Assembly: GCA_002840835.1 (NCBI GenBank)
Contig: PHCQ01000046.1
Location: 1 to 39,360, forward strand
Source: Betaproteobacteria bacterium HGW-Betaproteobacteria-16
Lineage (GTDB): Bacteria; Pseudomonadota; Gammaproteobacteria; Burkholderiales; Burkholderiaceae_C
DNA length: 39,360 nt
Direction: 5' to 3'
Each line of letters opens with the position of its first letter. Position 1 is the first letter of the stretch. Shown in pieces: positions 23,286 through 32,048 of this stretch. The translations under genes and the position numbers were made by a program. The notes beneath the pieces are model-generated. The model was given only the letters and a program-made list of their open reading frames with translations. It was not told the origin of the DNA and did no database searches.

Positions 23286-25061
23286 ATGTGTGGCATTGCA
23301 GGAGAAATACGGTTCGACGGCCAGCCCGTCGATGTGAACGCGCTGGCGCGCATGAACGATCAGCAGCGGCCTCGCGGGCCAGACGGCCAGGGCCTGCAGG
23401 TGAGCGATCGCTTCGGTTTTGGCCACCGCCGGCTCAAGATCATGGATCTGTCGGAAGCGGCACAGCAGCCCATGTTCGACCCCGCCCTGGGCGCCGGCAT
23501 CGTGTTCAACGGCGCCGTCTACAACCATGGCGATCTGCGCAAGGAGCTCGAAGGCAAGGGCTACCAGTTCCATTCCACCGGCGATACCGAGGTGCTGCTC
23601 AAAGCCTGGCATGCCTGGGGGCCTTCGTTCGTGCAGCGGCTCAACGGCATGTTCGCCTTTGCCATCTGGGAGCGCGACAGTGGCCGTGTGCTGCTGGGGC
23701 GCGACCGCCTGGGCATCAAGCCGCTCTACCTCGCGCCGCTCAAGGGCGGCCTGCGTTTTGCCTCCAGCCTGCCGGCCTTGCTGGCCGCTGGCGGCGTGGA
23801 CACCGCCATCGACCCGGTGGGCCTGCACCACTACCTGTCGCTGCACGCCATCGTGCCGCCGCCCCATACCCTGCTGCGTGGCGTGAAGAAGCTGTCGCCC
23901 GGCACACTGATGCACATCGACGCCGACGGCACCTCACGCGAAGAGTCGTTCTGGTCGCTCAACTACGAACGCAGCACGACCGACGAAGCCCGCTCCTTTG
24001 ACGACTGGCGCGAGATCCTGCTGGATGGCTTGCGAAGTGCGGTGAAGCGCCGGCTGGTGGCCGATGTGCCGGTGGGTGCGCTGCTCTCCGGCGGGGTGGA
24101 CTCCAGCCTCATCGTGGGCCTGATGGCCGAAGCCGGTGTGCGCGACCTGCGCACCTACAACGTGGGCTTTGAAGACGTGGGCGGCGAGAAGGGCAACGAG
24201 TTCGAATACGCCGATATCGTGGCCCAGCGCTTCGGCACCGTGCACGAACGCATCTTTGTGCCCGAAGCGCAGTTGCTGGGCCGCTTGCCGGAGGCCATTG
24301 CCGCCATGAGCGAACCCATGGTGAGCCACGACTGCATCGGCTTCTACCTGCTGAGCGAAGCCGTGTCGCGCCACAGCAAGGTGGTGCAGAGCGGGCAGGG
24401 CGCCGACGAGGTGTTTGGCGGCTACCACTGGTACCCCAAGCTGCAGGGCAGCGCGCACCCCGCGGCCGATTACCACGCCGCGTTCTGCGACCGTGACCAT
24501 GCAGAGATGCGGGAGGTGGTGCAAGCGCCGTACATGACCGACGACGTGACCCGCGCCTACATCGAACAGCGCCTGACCGCTCCCGGCGCCACCGACCCGG
24601 TCGACCAGGCGCTGCGCATGGACACCACGGTGATGCTGGTGGACGACCCCGTCAAACGCGTGGACAACATGACCATGGCCTTCGGCCTGGAGGCGCGGGT
24701 GCCGTTTCTGGATCACGAGTTGGTGGAGCTGGCCGCGCGCATTCCCGCGCGCCACAAACTGGCCGGCGGCGGCAAGGGCATTCTGAAAGAGGCCGCGCGC
24801 CAGGTGATTCCGGCGGCGGTGATCGATCGGCCCAAAGGCTACTTCCCCGTGCCTGCGCTCAAGCACCTCAAGGGCGACGTGCTGGCCAATGTGCGCGACG
24901 CGCTGAGCAGCAGCGCGGCGCGCCAGCGCGGCCTGTTCCAGCCGGCCTATGTGGAAAAGCTGCTGGCCGACCCATCGGGCCACATCACGCCGCTGCGCGG
25001 CTCCAAGCTCTGGCAACTGGGCCTGCTGGAGCTGTGGCTGCAAACCCACCTGCGTGGATGA
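23286..25061 (+). CDS. asnO: N-acetylglutaminylglutamine amidotransferase (asparagine synthetase family)
   Basis: A 591-residue cytoplasmic enzyme. The start MCGIAGE gives the N-terminal Cys2 nucleophile of a class II glutaminase (residues 2-200; RGPDGQG, FNGAVYN). The C-terminal ATP-pyrophosphatase half has S268-GGVDSS and later LEARVPFLDHELVELA. It amidates the C-terminus of N-acetylglutaminylglutamine to form NAGGN, a dipeptide osmoprotectant. The identity as this subfamily, rather than asparagine synthetase B, rests on the two downstream genes, which form the known trio. GGAGGG lies before the ATG at 23286. Next gene 16 nt downstream. Expression is probably osmotically induced. Confidence 0.92.
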   Translation: MCGIAGEIRFDGQPVDVNALARMNDQQRPRGPDGQGLQVSDRFGFGHRRLKIMDLSEAAQQPMFDPALGAGIVFNGAVYNHGDLRKELEGKGYQFHSTGDTEVLLKAWHAWGPSFVQRLNGMFAFAIWERDSGRVLLGRDRLGIKPLYLAPLKGGLRFASSLPALLAAGGVDTAIDPVGLHHYLSLHAIVPPPHTLLRGVKKLSPGTLMHIDADGTSREESFWSLNYERSTTDEARSFDDWREILLDGLRSAVKRRLVADVPVGALLSGGVDSSLIVGLMAEAGVRDLRTYNVGFEDVGGEKGNEFEYADIVAQRFGTVHERIFVPEAQLLGRLPEAIAAMSEPMVSHDCIGFYLLSEAVSRHSKVVQSGQGADEVFGGYHWYPKLQGSAHPAADYHAAFCDRDHAEMREVVQAPYMTDDVTRAYIEQRLTAPGATDPVDQALRMDTTVMLVDDPVKRVDNMTMAFGLEARVPFLDHELVELAARIPARHKLAGGGKGILKEAARQVIPAAVIDRPKGYFPVPALKHLKGDVLANVRDALSSSAARQRGLFQPAYVEKLLADPSGHITPLRGSKLWQLGLLELWLQTHLRG

Positions 25062-25077
25062 AGAAGGAGGAGACAGC

Positions 25078-26817
25078 ATGAGCCGCAAAGAAGCACAACG
25101 TGCCATGCGCCTGGGGCGCTCGCCCATGCCCCAGGCCGACAGCAGGGGGCAGACGGCGCCGCAATCCAACGTGATCACGGTCTGTGGCTGGGGTCGCCTG
25201 ATCGCGGGCCACACCTTTGCCGACCCGGCCGATGTGGCCGCCGCCTTGCTGCAGGAGGCACCCGGGCAACGCGACATTGCGTTTTACCTGGACAAACCGC
25301 ACGTGGTGGTGGCGCACGCGCCCGGGCAACTGTTCATCGACCCGTCTGAAACCTTTCGCCTGGCGCTCAGCGCATACACACCACAGCGCGCGACCCGGCG
25401 GGGGTACACCATTCGCAGGCTGCGTTCGCGCGCTGACGTGGCCGCCATCAACGCCATCTACCGCGCGCGGCGCATGGTGCCCGTGGACCCGGCGCGGGTG
25501 TGGGGGCAGCGCGCGGAGCGGCAGATCGTTTATGCCCTGGCCGAAGACAGCCAGACGGGTGACGTGATCGGCGTGGCCATGGGGCTGGACCATGCCGAAG
25601 CCTTCGCCGACGCCGAACCGGGTTCCAGCCTGTGGGCGCTGGCCGTGTCACCCCAGGCCAGCCACCCCGGCATCGGCGAAGCGCTCACGCGCTACCTGGC
25701 CGAATACTTCCAGGCCCGCAGTCGGGCGTTCATGGACGTGTCTGTGCTGCACGACAACGCCTCGGCCATTGCGCTGTACCGCAAACTCGGCTTTCAGAAC
25801 ATCCCGGTGTTCGCGGTCAAGCGGCGCAATGCGATCAACGAACCGTTGTTCAGCGAAGGGAGCCAGCAGGCCGACGGCCTTAACCCGTATGCCCGCATCC
25901 TGGTGGACGAGGCACAGCGTCGCGGCATTCGTGTGGAGGTGGTGGACGCTGAGCACGGCTACTTCAAGCTCAACCATGGCGGGCGCAGCGTGGTGTGCCG
26001 CGAATCGCTGTCTGAACTCACCAGCGCGGTGGCCATGAGCCGCTGTGCAGACAAGCGTGTCACCGTGCGCCTGCTGAAGCGCGCCGGGCTTCGCGTGCCA
26101 CACCAGGCGCTGGCCGCAGATGCCGAGCACAACGCCGCTTTCATGCGCGAGGTCGGCGCCGTCGTGGTCAAGCCCATCGACGGCGAACAGGGCAAAGGCA
26201 TCACCGTGAACCTCACCTCAAGCGAAGAGATGGAAACCGCCATCGAGAACGCCAGCCAGTTCGGTGAACGTGTGCTGCTGGAGCAGTTCTGTGAAGGCAA
26301 GGACTTGCGCATCGTGGTCATCAACCACCAGGTGGTGGCGGCCGCCTTGCGCAAGCCCGCCACCGTGGTGGGTGATGGGCAGAGCACCATCACCGAACTG
26401 ATCGAAAAACAGAGCCGGCGCCGCGCCGCTGCAACCGGTGGCGAATCGCGCATCCCGATGGATGCAGAAACCCGCCGCTGTGTGGCCAGCCAGGGCCATG
26501 GGATGGACGACGTGCTGCCCTTTGGACAGTCGCTGCCGGTGCGCAAGACCGCCAACCTGCACACCGGGGGCACCATCCACGACGTAACCGACCAGCTGCA
26601 CCCCGTGCTGCGGCAGGCGGCCGAGCAGGCCAGCCGCGTGCTCGACATTCCCGTGACCGGCCTGGACTTTTTGGTGCCCGCCGTGGACGGGTCGGACTAC
26701 GTGATCATCGAAGCCAACGAGCGACCGGGCCTGGCCAACCACGAACCCCAACCCACCGCACAGCGTTTCATCGACCTGCTGTTCCCCTTGACCGCTCACC
26801 AGGAGGCCCTGCATTGA
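25078..26817 (+). CDS. ngg: N-acetylglutaminylglutamine synthetase (GNAT + ATP-grasp)
   Basis: A 579-residue bifunctional enzyme. Residues about 100-260 are a GNAT acetyltransferase (TIRRLRSRADVAAINAIYRA; SSLWALAVSPQASHPGIGEALTRY; DNASAIALYRKLGF). Residues about 280-575 are an ATP-grasp ligase related to cyanophycin synthetase (SRCADKRVTVRLLKRAGLRVP; VVVKPIDGEQGKGITVNL; DYVIIEANERPGL). It acetylates glutamine and joins a second glutamine, making the dipeptide that the upstream amidotransferase caps. The start has AAGGAGGAG before it. The stop overlaps the TTG start of the peptidase gene. The three-gene order is diagnostic. Confidence 0.93.
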   Translation: MSRKEAQRAMRLGRSPMPQADSRGQTAPQSNVITVCGWGRLIAGHTFADPADVAAALLQEAPGQRDIAFYLDKPHVVVAHAPGQLFIDPSETFRLALSAYTPQRATRRGYTIRRLRSRADVAAINAIYRARRMVPVDPARVWGQRAERQIVYALAEDSQTGDVIGVAMGLDHAEAFADAEPGSSLWALAVSPQASHPGIGEALTRYLAEYFQARSRAFMDVSVLHDNASAIALYRKLGFQNIPVFAVKRRNAINEPLFSEGSQQADGLNPYARILVDEAQRRGIRVEVVDAEHGYFKLNHGGRSVVCRESLSELTSAVAMSRCADKRVTVRLLKRAGLRVPHQALAADAEHNAAFMREVGAVVVKPIDGEQGKGITVNLTSSEEMETAIENASQFGERVLLEQFCEGKDLRIVVINHQVVAAALRKPATVVGDGQSTITELIEKQSRRRAAATGGESRIPMDAETRRCVASQGHGMDDVLPFGQSLPVRKTANLHTGGTIHDVTDQLHPVLRQAAEQASRVLDIPVTGLDFLVPAVDGSDYVIIEANERPGLANHEPQPTAQRFIDLLFPLTAHQEALH

Positions 26818-28052
26818 CCGACGCCACCCGCTCCAGGAACAAAACCCCGGCCCTGCCGCCCATCGACTACGCGTTTCTCGAAGAAACCCTGCTGCAGCTG
26901 CTGGCCATCCCCAGCCCGGTGGGCCTGACCGACGCGGTGGTGCGATACACCGCAGGCCGGCTCGATGCCATCGGCATTCCGTATGAAATCACCCGCCGGG
27001 GCGCCATCCGTGCCACCCTCAAAGGCCGTGAAAAACGCCCCGCGCGCGCCATCGTGGCCCACCTGGACACGCTGGGGGCCATGGTGCGTGAAATCAAACC
27101 CAATGGCCGCATCGGCATCGTGCCCATCGGCAGCTGGTCGTCGCGCTTTGCCGAGGGCGGGCGCCTCACCGTGTTCACCGACAACCAGCAGCTGCGCGGC
27201 ACCTGCCTGCCGCTCAAGACGTCTGGCCACGCCTATGGCGATGAGATCGACACCCAGCCATCCAACTGGGACCACGTGGAAGTGCGGGTCGACGTTCCCT
27301 CGCACAACGCGCAGGACCTGCTGGACGCCGGCATCAACGTGGGCGACTGGATCGCCTTCGATCCGCAGCCCGAACTGCAGCCGGGGGGCTACATCAATTC
27401 CCGCTACCTGGACGACAAGGCCGCCGTGGCCGTGCTGCTGGCGGCCTGCAAGGCGATTGTGGACAGCGGCTGCAAGCTCTCCGTGGATGCGCACCCGCTG
27501 TTCACCATCACCGAAGAAGTGGGCTCTGGCTCTTCGGCTGCGCTGCACGGCGACATTGCCGAGATGGTGAGCCTGGACATCGCCATTGCCGCGCCCGGCC
27601 AGAACACCGACGAGCGCGCCGCCACCATCTGCGTGCAGGACATGGCCGGCCCGTTCGACTACCACCTCACCCACAAGCTGATCGAGCTGGCGAAGACACA
27701 CGGCATCGCGCACCGGCGCGACGTGTTTCGCTTCTACCGTTCAGACTCTGCCGCCGCGGTGGAAGCGGGCAACGACATCCGCACCGCACTCATCGGCTTC
27801 GGTGCCGACGCTTCCCACGCCCAGGAACGCACGCACCGCGACTCGCTGCAGGCGCTGGCCGACCTGACCGTGGCGTACATGCTGTCTGAACCGGTGGCAC
27901 GGCGCGACCGCAAGTCCATGGGTTCGCTGGAGGGCTTCACCGAACAGCTCAAGCCCGAAGAAATGGGCGTGTCGACCACAGCGTTGCCTGATCCGGGGGA
28001 ATTCCTCGAGGCGGACGGGACGGTGTCGCCGGAGGCCGCAGGCCGGACCTGA
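26814..28052 (+). CDS. M42-family peptidase of the NAGGN system
   Basis: A 412-residue cytoplasmic metallo-aminopeptidase-like protein. The two-metal site of M42 is readable: AHLDTLG (His), YLDDKAAV (bridging Asp), TITEEVGSG (catalytic Glu and ligand Glu), SLDIAIAAPG (Asp), and a late SHAQERTH (His). In NAGGN operons this third gene is constant and is thought to turn over the osmolyte or trim by-products; its exact role is not settled. It begins at a TTG that overlaps the stop of ngg (ATTGA), with AGGAGG upstream, so translation is coupled. The C-terminus is about 40 residues longer than the catalytic core and is polar. Confidence 0.9.
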   Translation: MTDATRSRNKTPALPPIDYAFLEETLLQLLAIPSPVGLTDAVVRYTAGRLDAIGIPYEITRRGAIRATLKGREKRPARAIVAHLDTLGAMVREIKPNGRIGIVPIGSWSSRFAEGGRLTVFTDNQQLRGTCLPLKTSGHAYGDEIDTQPSNWDHVEVRVDVPSHNAQDLLDAGINVGDWIAFDPQPELQPGGYINSRYLDDKAAVAVLLAACKAIVDSGCKLSVDAHPLFTITEEVGSGSSAALHGDIAEMVSLDIAIAAPGQNTDERAATICVQDMAGPFDYHLTHKLIELAKTHGIAHRRDVFRFYRSDSAAAVEAGNDIRTALIGFGADASHAQERTHRDSLQALADLTVAYMLSEPVARRDRKSMGSLEGFTEQLKPEEMGVSTTALPDPGEFLEADGTVSPEAAGRT

Positions 28053-28162
28053 TCGCGTTGCCTCCTGAGAGGTACCCCCGATAAGGCACCCTGTGTCAAA
28101 GGTTGGGCGAAGGCATCGGCATGCCCTGTTGATACACCCGGGCGAGACGAGCACAATGGGTG

Positions 28163-30811
28163 ATGCAAAAGCCAGAGGACCATCCTCCGCCCAATCGCGG
28201 GGATGCTTCATTGACCAGGGATGTGGACGGGGGCAGCGAGACGCAGTACCAGCTGCTGTTCAACGCCAACCCGCAGCCCATGTGGGTGTTCGACCATGCC
28301 AGCAAGCGCATGATGGCTGTCAACACCGCTGCCGTTGCGCGCTACGGCTACTCCCGCGAGGAATTCCTTCGGCTAACCATCCTGGACATTCGCCGCACGC
28401 TGCAAGGCCAGCGGCTGACAGAGAAGCAGATCGACCAGGATCCGATCGGGGTGCAAGGCCTGCGTGTGACCACCCGATGGCAGCACGTCTTGAAAGACGG
28501 TTCCCTGATCGAAGTGGATATCACGTCCAGCGACCTGACATGGGAGGGGCGGCCGGCCCGGCTGGTGGTTGTAAACGAGGTGACTGAACGTGTCGCCCTG
28601 CAGCGCCAGGTTGCGCATGCCCAGCGCGAAACGAGCGCGGCGCGCGAATTGTTGGACCATGTGATCAACCGGGTGGGTGACGCGATCTTTGCGCTCGACC
28701 GGGACTTGCGCTTCACCTATGTCAATGCGTCCGCCTTGCGCCTGTTGCGGCGTGAGCGGGCCGAACAGCTGGTAGGTCGCTACGTTTGGGACGAATACGA
28801 TCGGGACCATGCCCGGGCTGTTCACAACGCCTACGCCAACGCATTACGGACGCAGCAGGTTGAGGTGTTCGAGTCGTTCTACGCACCCTGGGATACGTGG
28901 CACGAATTCCGCGTGTTTCCTTCGCCGGAGGGGCTGTCTATCTTCTGCACCGACATCACCGAACGCAAGCGTTTCGAGTTGCTGCTGCTCGACCGTGAAC
29001 GCGAATTCCGGTTGATGGCCGAGCAGATGCCTGCCCTGATCTACCGTGCAGGGTTGGAACCGCCATATCCGGTGCTGTACGTCAGTCCGTACATCCGCGC
29101 ACTGGGCTATTCCGTGATGGAGTGGCTGTCCGTTCCGCAGGCCTGGTCCAACGCGCTGCATCCTGACGACCGTGAGCGTGTGATGCGGGCGCTGTCGTCA
29201 GCCTACCGGAAAGGAACTGAGCACCAGATCGAGTACCGACTGCGCGACGCACAAGGCCAGTGGCGCCATTTCCGAGATCGTTCGCGCCGGATCAGATCGG
29301 CTGATGGCAACGCGGCCTATTTACAGGGTATTGCACTGGACGTGACCGATCTGGTGGAGAGCCAGCGGGCCCTGCGCTCCAGCGAAGCCAGCTTGCGGCG
29401 CAGCGAACAGCGCTACCGGTTGGCTGCGGCGGGTGGACAGGTCTGGGATTGGGATTTGGAGACCGACCAGCTTAACTTGAGTCCTGATTTCTGGGCGCAG
29501 CTGGGTTCTGGGCCAGTGCCTGCCACGGACTACCGCGACCGCCTGCTCGCCATGATCCATCCCGAGGATCTGGTCCTGCATCGAAACGCTATGCGCCGCC
29601 ACCTGAGAGACCGCAAGCCCTTTGCCATGGAGGTGCGCGTCCGCGATGGGCGTGGTGCTTGGCGCTGGCTGCACATTCAGGGGCAGGCTCAGTGGGACGA
29701 CGCAGGCCGTGCGATTTTCATGGCCGGCACCACGAATGACATCACCACACGCAAAAGGGCCGAAGCGGCGCTGCGAGAAGCCGAGGCCTACCGACGCAAC
29801 CTGTTCGAGCACCTGGCCGACGGCGTGCTGCTGATTGACCAGCACAATCACATCCTGGACGCCAACCCTCAGTCCATGCAGATGCTGGGCTACCCCGCCG
29901 AAAGCCTGCTCGGCATGTCCCTGTCGTCGCTGATGGACGAACAGAAGCCGGCCATTCACCTCGATACCTTGCTGGGCCATGAAAACGTACCGGGAAAGCT
30001 GGTGGAGTGGAACTTGGCGCGTCAGGACGGCAGCCGTCTGACCGTCGAAGTGCGCGCCCGTGCGCTCGATGACAGGCGCTACATTGCGGTGCTGCGCGAC
30101 GTGGCCGACCGGCGTGCGGCCGAGACCGCATTGCTCACCTACCAGTTTGAACTCTCCGAACTCAACCAGCGACTGATGATGCAGGAGCGGGCCACCACCC
30201 AGCGCGTGGCCCAGGCGCTGCATGACAACCTGGGCCAGTCGCTGGCGGTGGCCCGTCTGCATCTTGACGAACTGCTGATCACCTCTGGCAACACCTTGCC
30301 TCCGGCGCTTGCCGAACCCTGCCTGCGACTTGCACGGGTTCTGGCGCAGGCCGTGCTCGATGTGCGCGACATGCTGGCCGATTTGCGCCCGCCCCTGCTC
30401 GAAGAACAGGGCCTGGCTGCCGCGCTGGACAACGACATCCGGGGCACGCCGTCGCCCGTGGGAACCGATATGTTGCTGGAAGTTGCCGATGGTCTGGACC
30501 GCCAGCGTTGGCCGAACGACGTCGAATACGGTGCTTTCATGGTGGCGCGCGAAGCCATTGCCAATGCCCGGCTTCACGCCCACGCGTCGCTGATCCGTGT
30601 GTTGCTTGACGGCGATGCCCGCCGGCTTCACCTGGACGTGATCGACGACGGCTCCGGCATCCCGCCAGACATGTGGCAGGGCCGGCCCGGTCACCTGGGC
30701 ATGGTGGGCATGCGGGAGAGGGCGATCTCCATTGGTGCGCGCTTCTCCATCACCGCCGAGCCCGGCGGCGGCACACGCGTCTGCTTGAACTGGACATCAT
30801 CCAACACATGA
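28163..30811 (+). CDS. Five-PAS sensor histidine kinase, NarX/HisKA_3 type
   Basis: An 882-residue soluble kinase without membrane segments. Five PAS domains lie in series (about 28-140, 165-265, 275-400, 415-535, 545-660), the third and fourth with PAC-like tails (HPDDRERV, IHPEDLVLH). The kinase part has the HisKA_3 phospho-acceptor H687 in ALHDNLGQSLA, then an HATPase with REAIANARLHAHAS, DDGSGIP and GHLGMVGMRERA. It should autophosphorylate in response to intracellular cues (redox, oxygen or small ligand; no cofactor is readable) and pass phosphate to the coupled LuxR-type regulator. The ATG at 28163 was chosen; a GTG lies one codon earlier. The ribosome site is weak. Confidence 0.9.
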   Translation: MQKPEDHPPPNRGDASLTRDVDGGSETQYQLLFNANPQPMWVFDHASKRMMAVNTAAVARYGYSREEFLRLTILDIRRTLQGQRLTEKQIDQDPIGVQGLRVTTRWQHVLKDGSLIEVDITSSDLTWEGRPARLVVVNEVTERVALQRQVAHAQRETSAARELLDHVINRVGDAIFALDRDLRFTYVNASALRLLRRERAEQLVGRYVWDEYDRDHARAVHNAYANALRTQQVEVFESFYAPWDTWHEFRVFPSPEGLSIFCTDITERKRFELLLLDREREFRLMAEQMPALIYRAGLEPPYPVLYVSPYIRALGYSVMEWLSVPQAWSNALHPDDRERVMRALSSAYRKGTEHQIEYRLRDAQGQWRHFRDRSRRIRSADGNAAYLQGIALDVTDLVESQRALRSSEASLRRSEQRYRLAAAGGQVWDWDLETDQLNLSPDFWAQLGSGPVPATDYRDRLLAMIHPEDLVLHRNAMRRHLRDRKPFAMEVRVRDGRGAWRWLHIQGQAQWDDAGRAIFMAGTTNDITTRKRAEAALREAEAYRRNLFEHLADGVLLIDQHNHILDANPQSMQMLGYPAESLLGMSLSSLMDEQKPAIHLDTLLGHENVPGKLVEWNLARQDGSRLTVEVRARALDDRRYIAVLRDVADRRAAETALLTYQFELSELNQRLMMQERATTQRVAQALHDNLGQSLAVARLHLDELLITSGNTLPPALAEPCLRLARVLAQAVLDVRDMLADLRPPLLEEQGLAAALDNDIRGTPSPVGTDMLLEVADGLDRQRWPNDVEYGAFMVAREAIANARLHAHASLIRVLLDGDARRLHLDVIDDGSGIPPDMWQGRPGHLGMVGMRERAISIGARFSITAEPGGGTRVCLNWTSSNT

Positions 30812-31446
30812 GCAACCTCTATCTGGTCGACGATCACACGCTCCTGCGCGACGGATTGCGGGCGGTGCTGGAGGCCGCCGGGCACCGCGTGGTGGGGGAG
30901 TCGGCCGACCCTACGCCGGCACTGGCCGATCTGCGTGACCTCGGTCCTGTGGTGGTGCTGCTCGATCTGCACCTGGGTCAGCGCTCGGGCTTTGAGTTGC
31001 TGACCGAGCTCCAGCGCAGGGCGCCGGAGGCGCGCGTGATCGTGCTGACCATGTCGGCCCAGCCCCGCCACGTGGCCGAGGCACTGCGGCTCGGTGCGGT
31101 GGGCTATGTGCTCAAGGGCTCCCCGGCGTCCGAGCTGCTGGGCGCGGTCGAAGCGGTGGGCAAGGGGCAGCGCTATCTGGGCTCCGAAGTGGCCGAGCTG
31201 GCTGTGCAGGGCCTCACCGCGCCGGGCGACGAAGCGCTGGACACGCTCTCTGTGCGCGAGCGACAGATTGTGTTGCTGGTGGTGCAGGGACAGTCGAGCG
31301 CCGAGATCGGGCGAGCGCTGCACCTCTCACCCAAGACGGTGGACTCTTACCGCAGCCGCATCATGAGCAAACTGTCCACGCCCGATGTCCCGGCCCTGGT
31401 GCGCTTTGCCATCCGCAAGGGTCTGATCGACGTCGGGAACCCCTGA
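30808..31446 (+). CDS. NarL/LuxR-type response regulator
   Basis: A 212-residue regulator. The receiver (1-120) starts NLYLVDDHTLLRDGLRAVLE with acidic pocket D8/D9, phospho-acceptor D53 in VVLLDLHLG, Thr in IVLTMSAQ and Lys in VLKGSPASEL. The HTH (about 145-210) is LuxR type: LSVRERQIVLLVVQGQSSAEIGRALHLSPKTVDSYRSRIMSKL. Its ATG overlaps the kinase stop (ATGA), so the two are made as a pair. Target promoters are unknown. Confidence 0.93.
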   Translation: MSNLYLVDDHTLLRDGLRAVLEAAGHRVVGESADPTPALADLRDLGPVVVLLDLHLGQRSGFELLTELQRRAPEARVIVLTMSAQPRHVAEALRLGAVGYVLKGSPASELLGAVEAVGKGQRYLGSEVAELAVQGLTAPGDEALDTLSVRERQIVLLVVQGQSSAEIGRALHLSPKTVDSYRSRIMSKLSTPDVPALVRFAIRKGLIDVGNP

Positions 31447-31628
31447 GCTGCGCAGCCGTCACCCCGCCGGGCGTGACACAGTTCACACAGGCGGGCCGGC
31501 AACACGGTCGACCCACAAGCGGCATCGAGAACTCCCCACAGACGCTGGGCGGACGGCCTTTTTACATTTGGTGACGGTTGTTGTTCAGGTGGCTCATCGA
31601 GCCCGGACAGCCGGCAGCGAGTTGCTCC

Positions 31629-32039
31629 ATGCCCCATACCAGGTCGGCCGATCGCCAGGCAGGTGCCGGGTTGAATGTTCCTCCTTGCCGGGTCATGCTG
31701 GTGGTGGATGACCCGGATCGGCACGCCTTGCTGCAACGCTGTGTGCAGAACAACCTACCCGGTTGCCGCATTGATGTGGTCGATTCGTATCTCGATGCCA
31801 TGGACCGCGCCACCCATCTGGAAGCCCACCTGCTGGTGCTCGATCTGTCCATGGACAGTGTGCTGGTGCCTGCGATCAAGCGGTTTCTGGCACGCGCCGC
31901 GCCCCAGGCGTTGATCCACGTGTTTGACGACTCGCTGGACAGCACGCCCGGCGCCGGCACCGATTGCAACCGCCCGTCCATCGTCCGGCTGAAGCAATCC
32001 TTCTCCACCCTGGCCCGCGGCCACCTTCCACCTTACTGA
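31629..32039 (+). CDS. Small divergent receiver-domain protein
   Basis: A 136-residue protein, nearly all one receiver-like domain: CRVMLVVDDPDRHALLQRC (DD pocket), AHLLVLDLSMDSVLV (putative phospho-acceptor Asp), and IHVFDDSLD. The stretch after the fourth strand, where receivers keep Thr/Ser and an invariant Lys, is short and off-pattern, so phosphorylation is doubtful. There is no output domain. The start is uncertain: I chose the ATG at 31629; a TTG at 31578 is in frame. It lies 9 nt before the hybrid kinase gene and is likely co-transcribed, which suggests a sink or adaptor for that kinase. Confidence 0.62.
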   Translation: MPHTRSADRQAGAGLNVPPCRVMLVVDDPDRHALLQRCVQNNLPGCRIDVVDSYLDAMDRATHLEAHLLVLDLSMDSVLVPAIKRFLARAAPQALIHVFDDSLDSTPGAGTDCNRPSIVRLKQSFSTLARGHLPPY

Positions 32040-32048
32040 GGCGCCACC

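Noticed and set aside
23934..25277. 447-codon minus-strand frame opposite asnO
   Set aside because: Antisense shadow rich in His/Gln/Arg with no family signs; the plus strand is a complete, recognised enzyme.
31447..31480. GTCAC...GTGAC hairpin just after the LuxR-type regulator
   Set aside because: Bulged stem and no T-run; could be structural but not supportable as a terminator.
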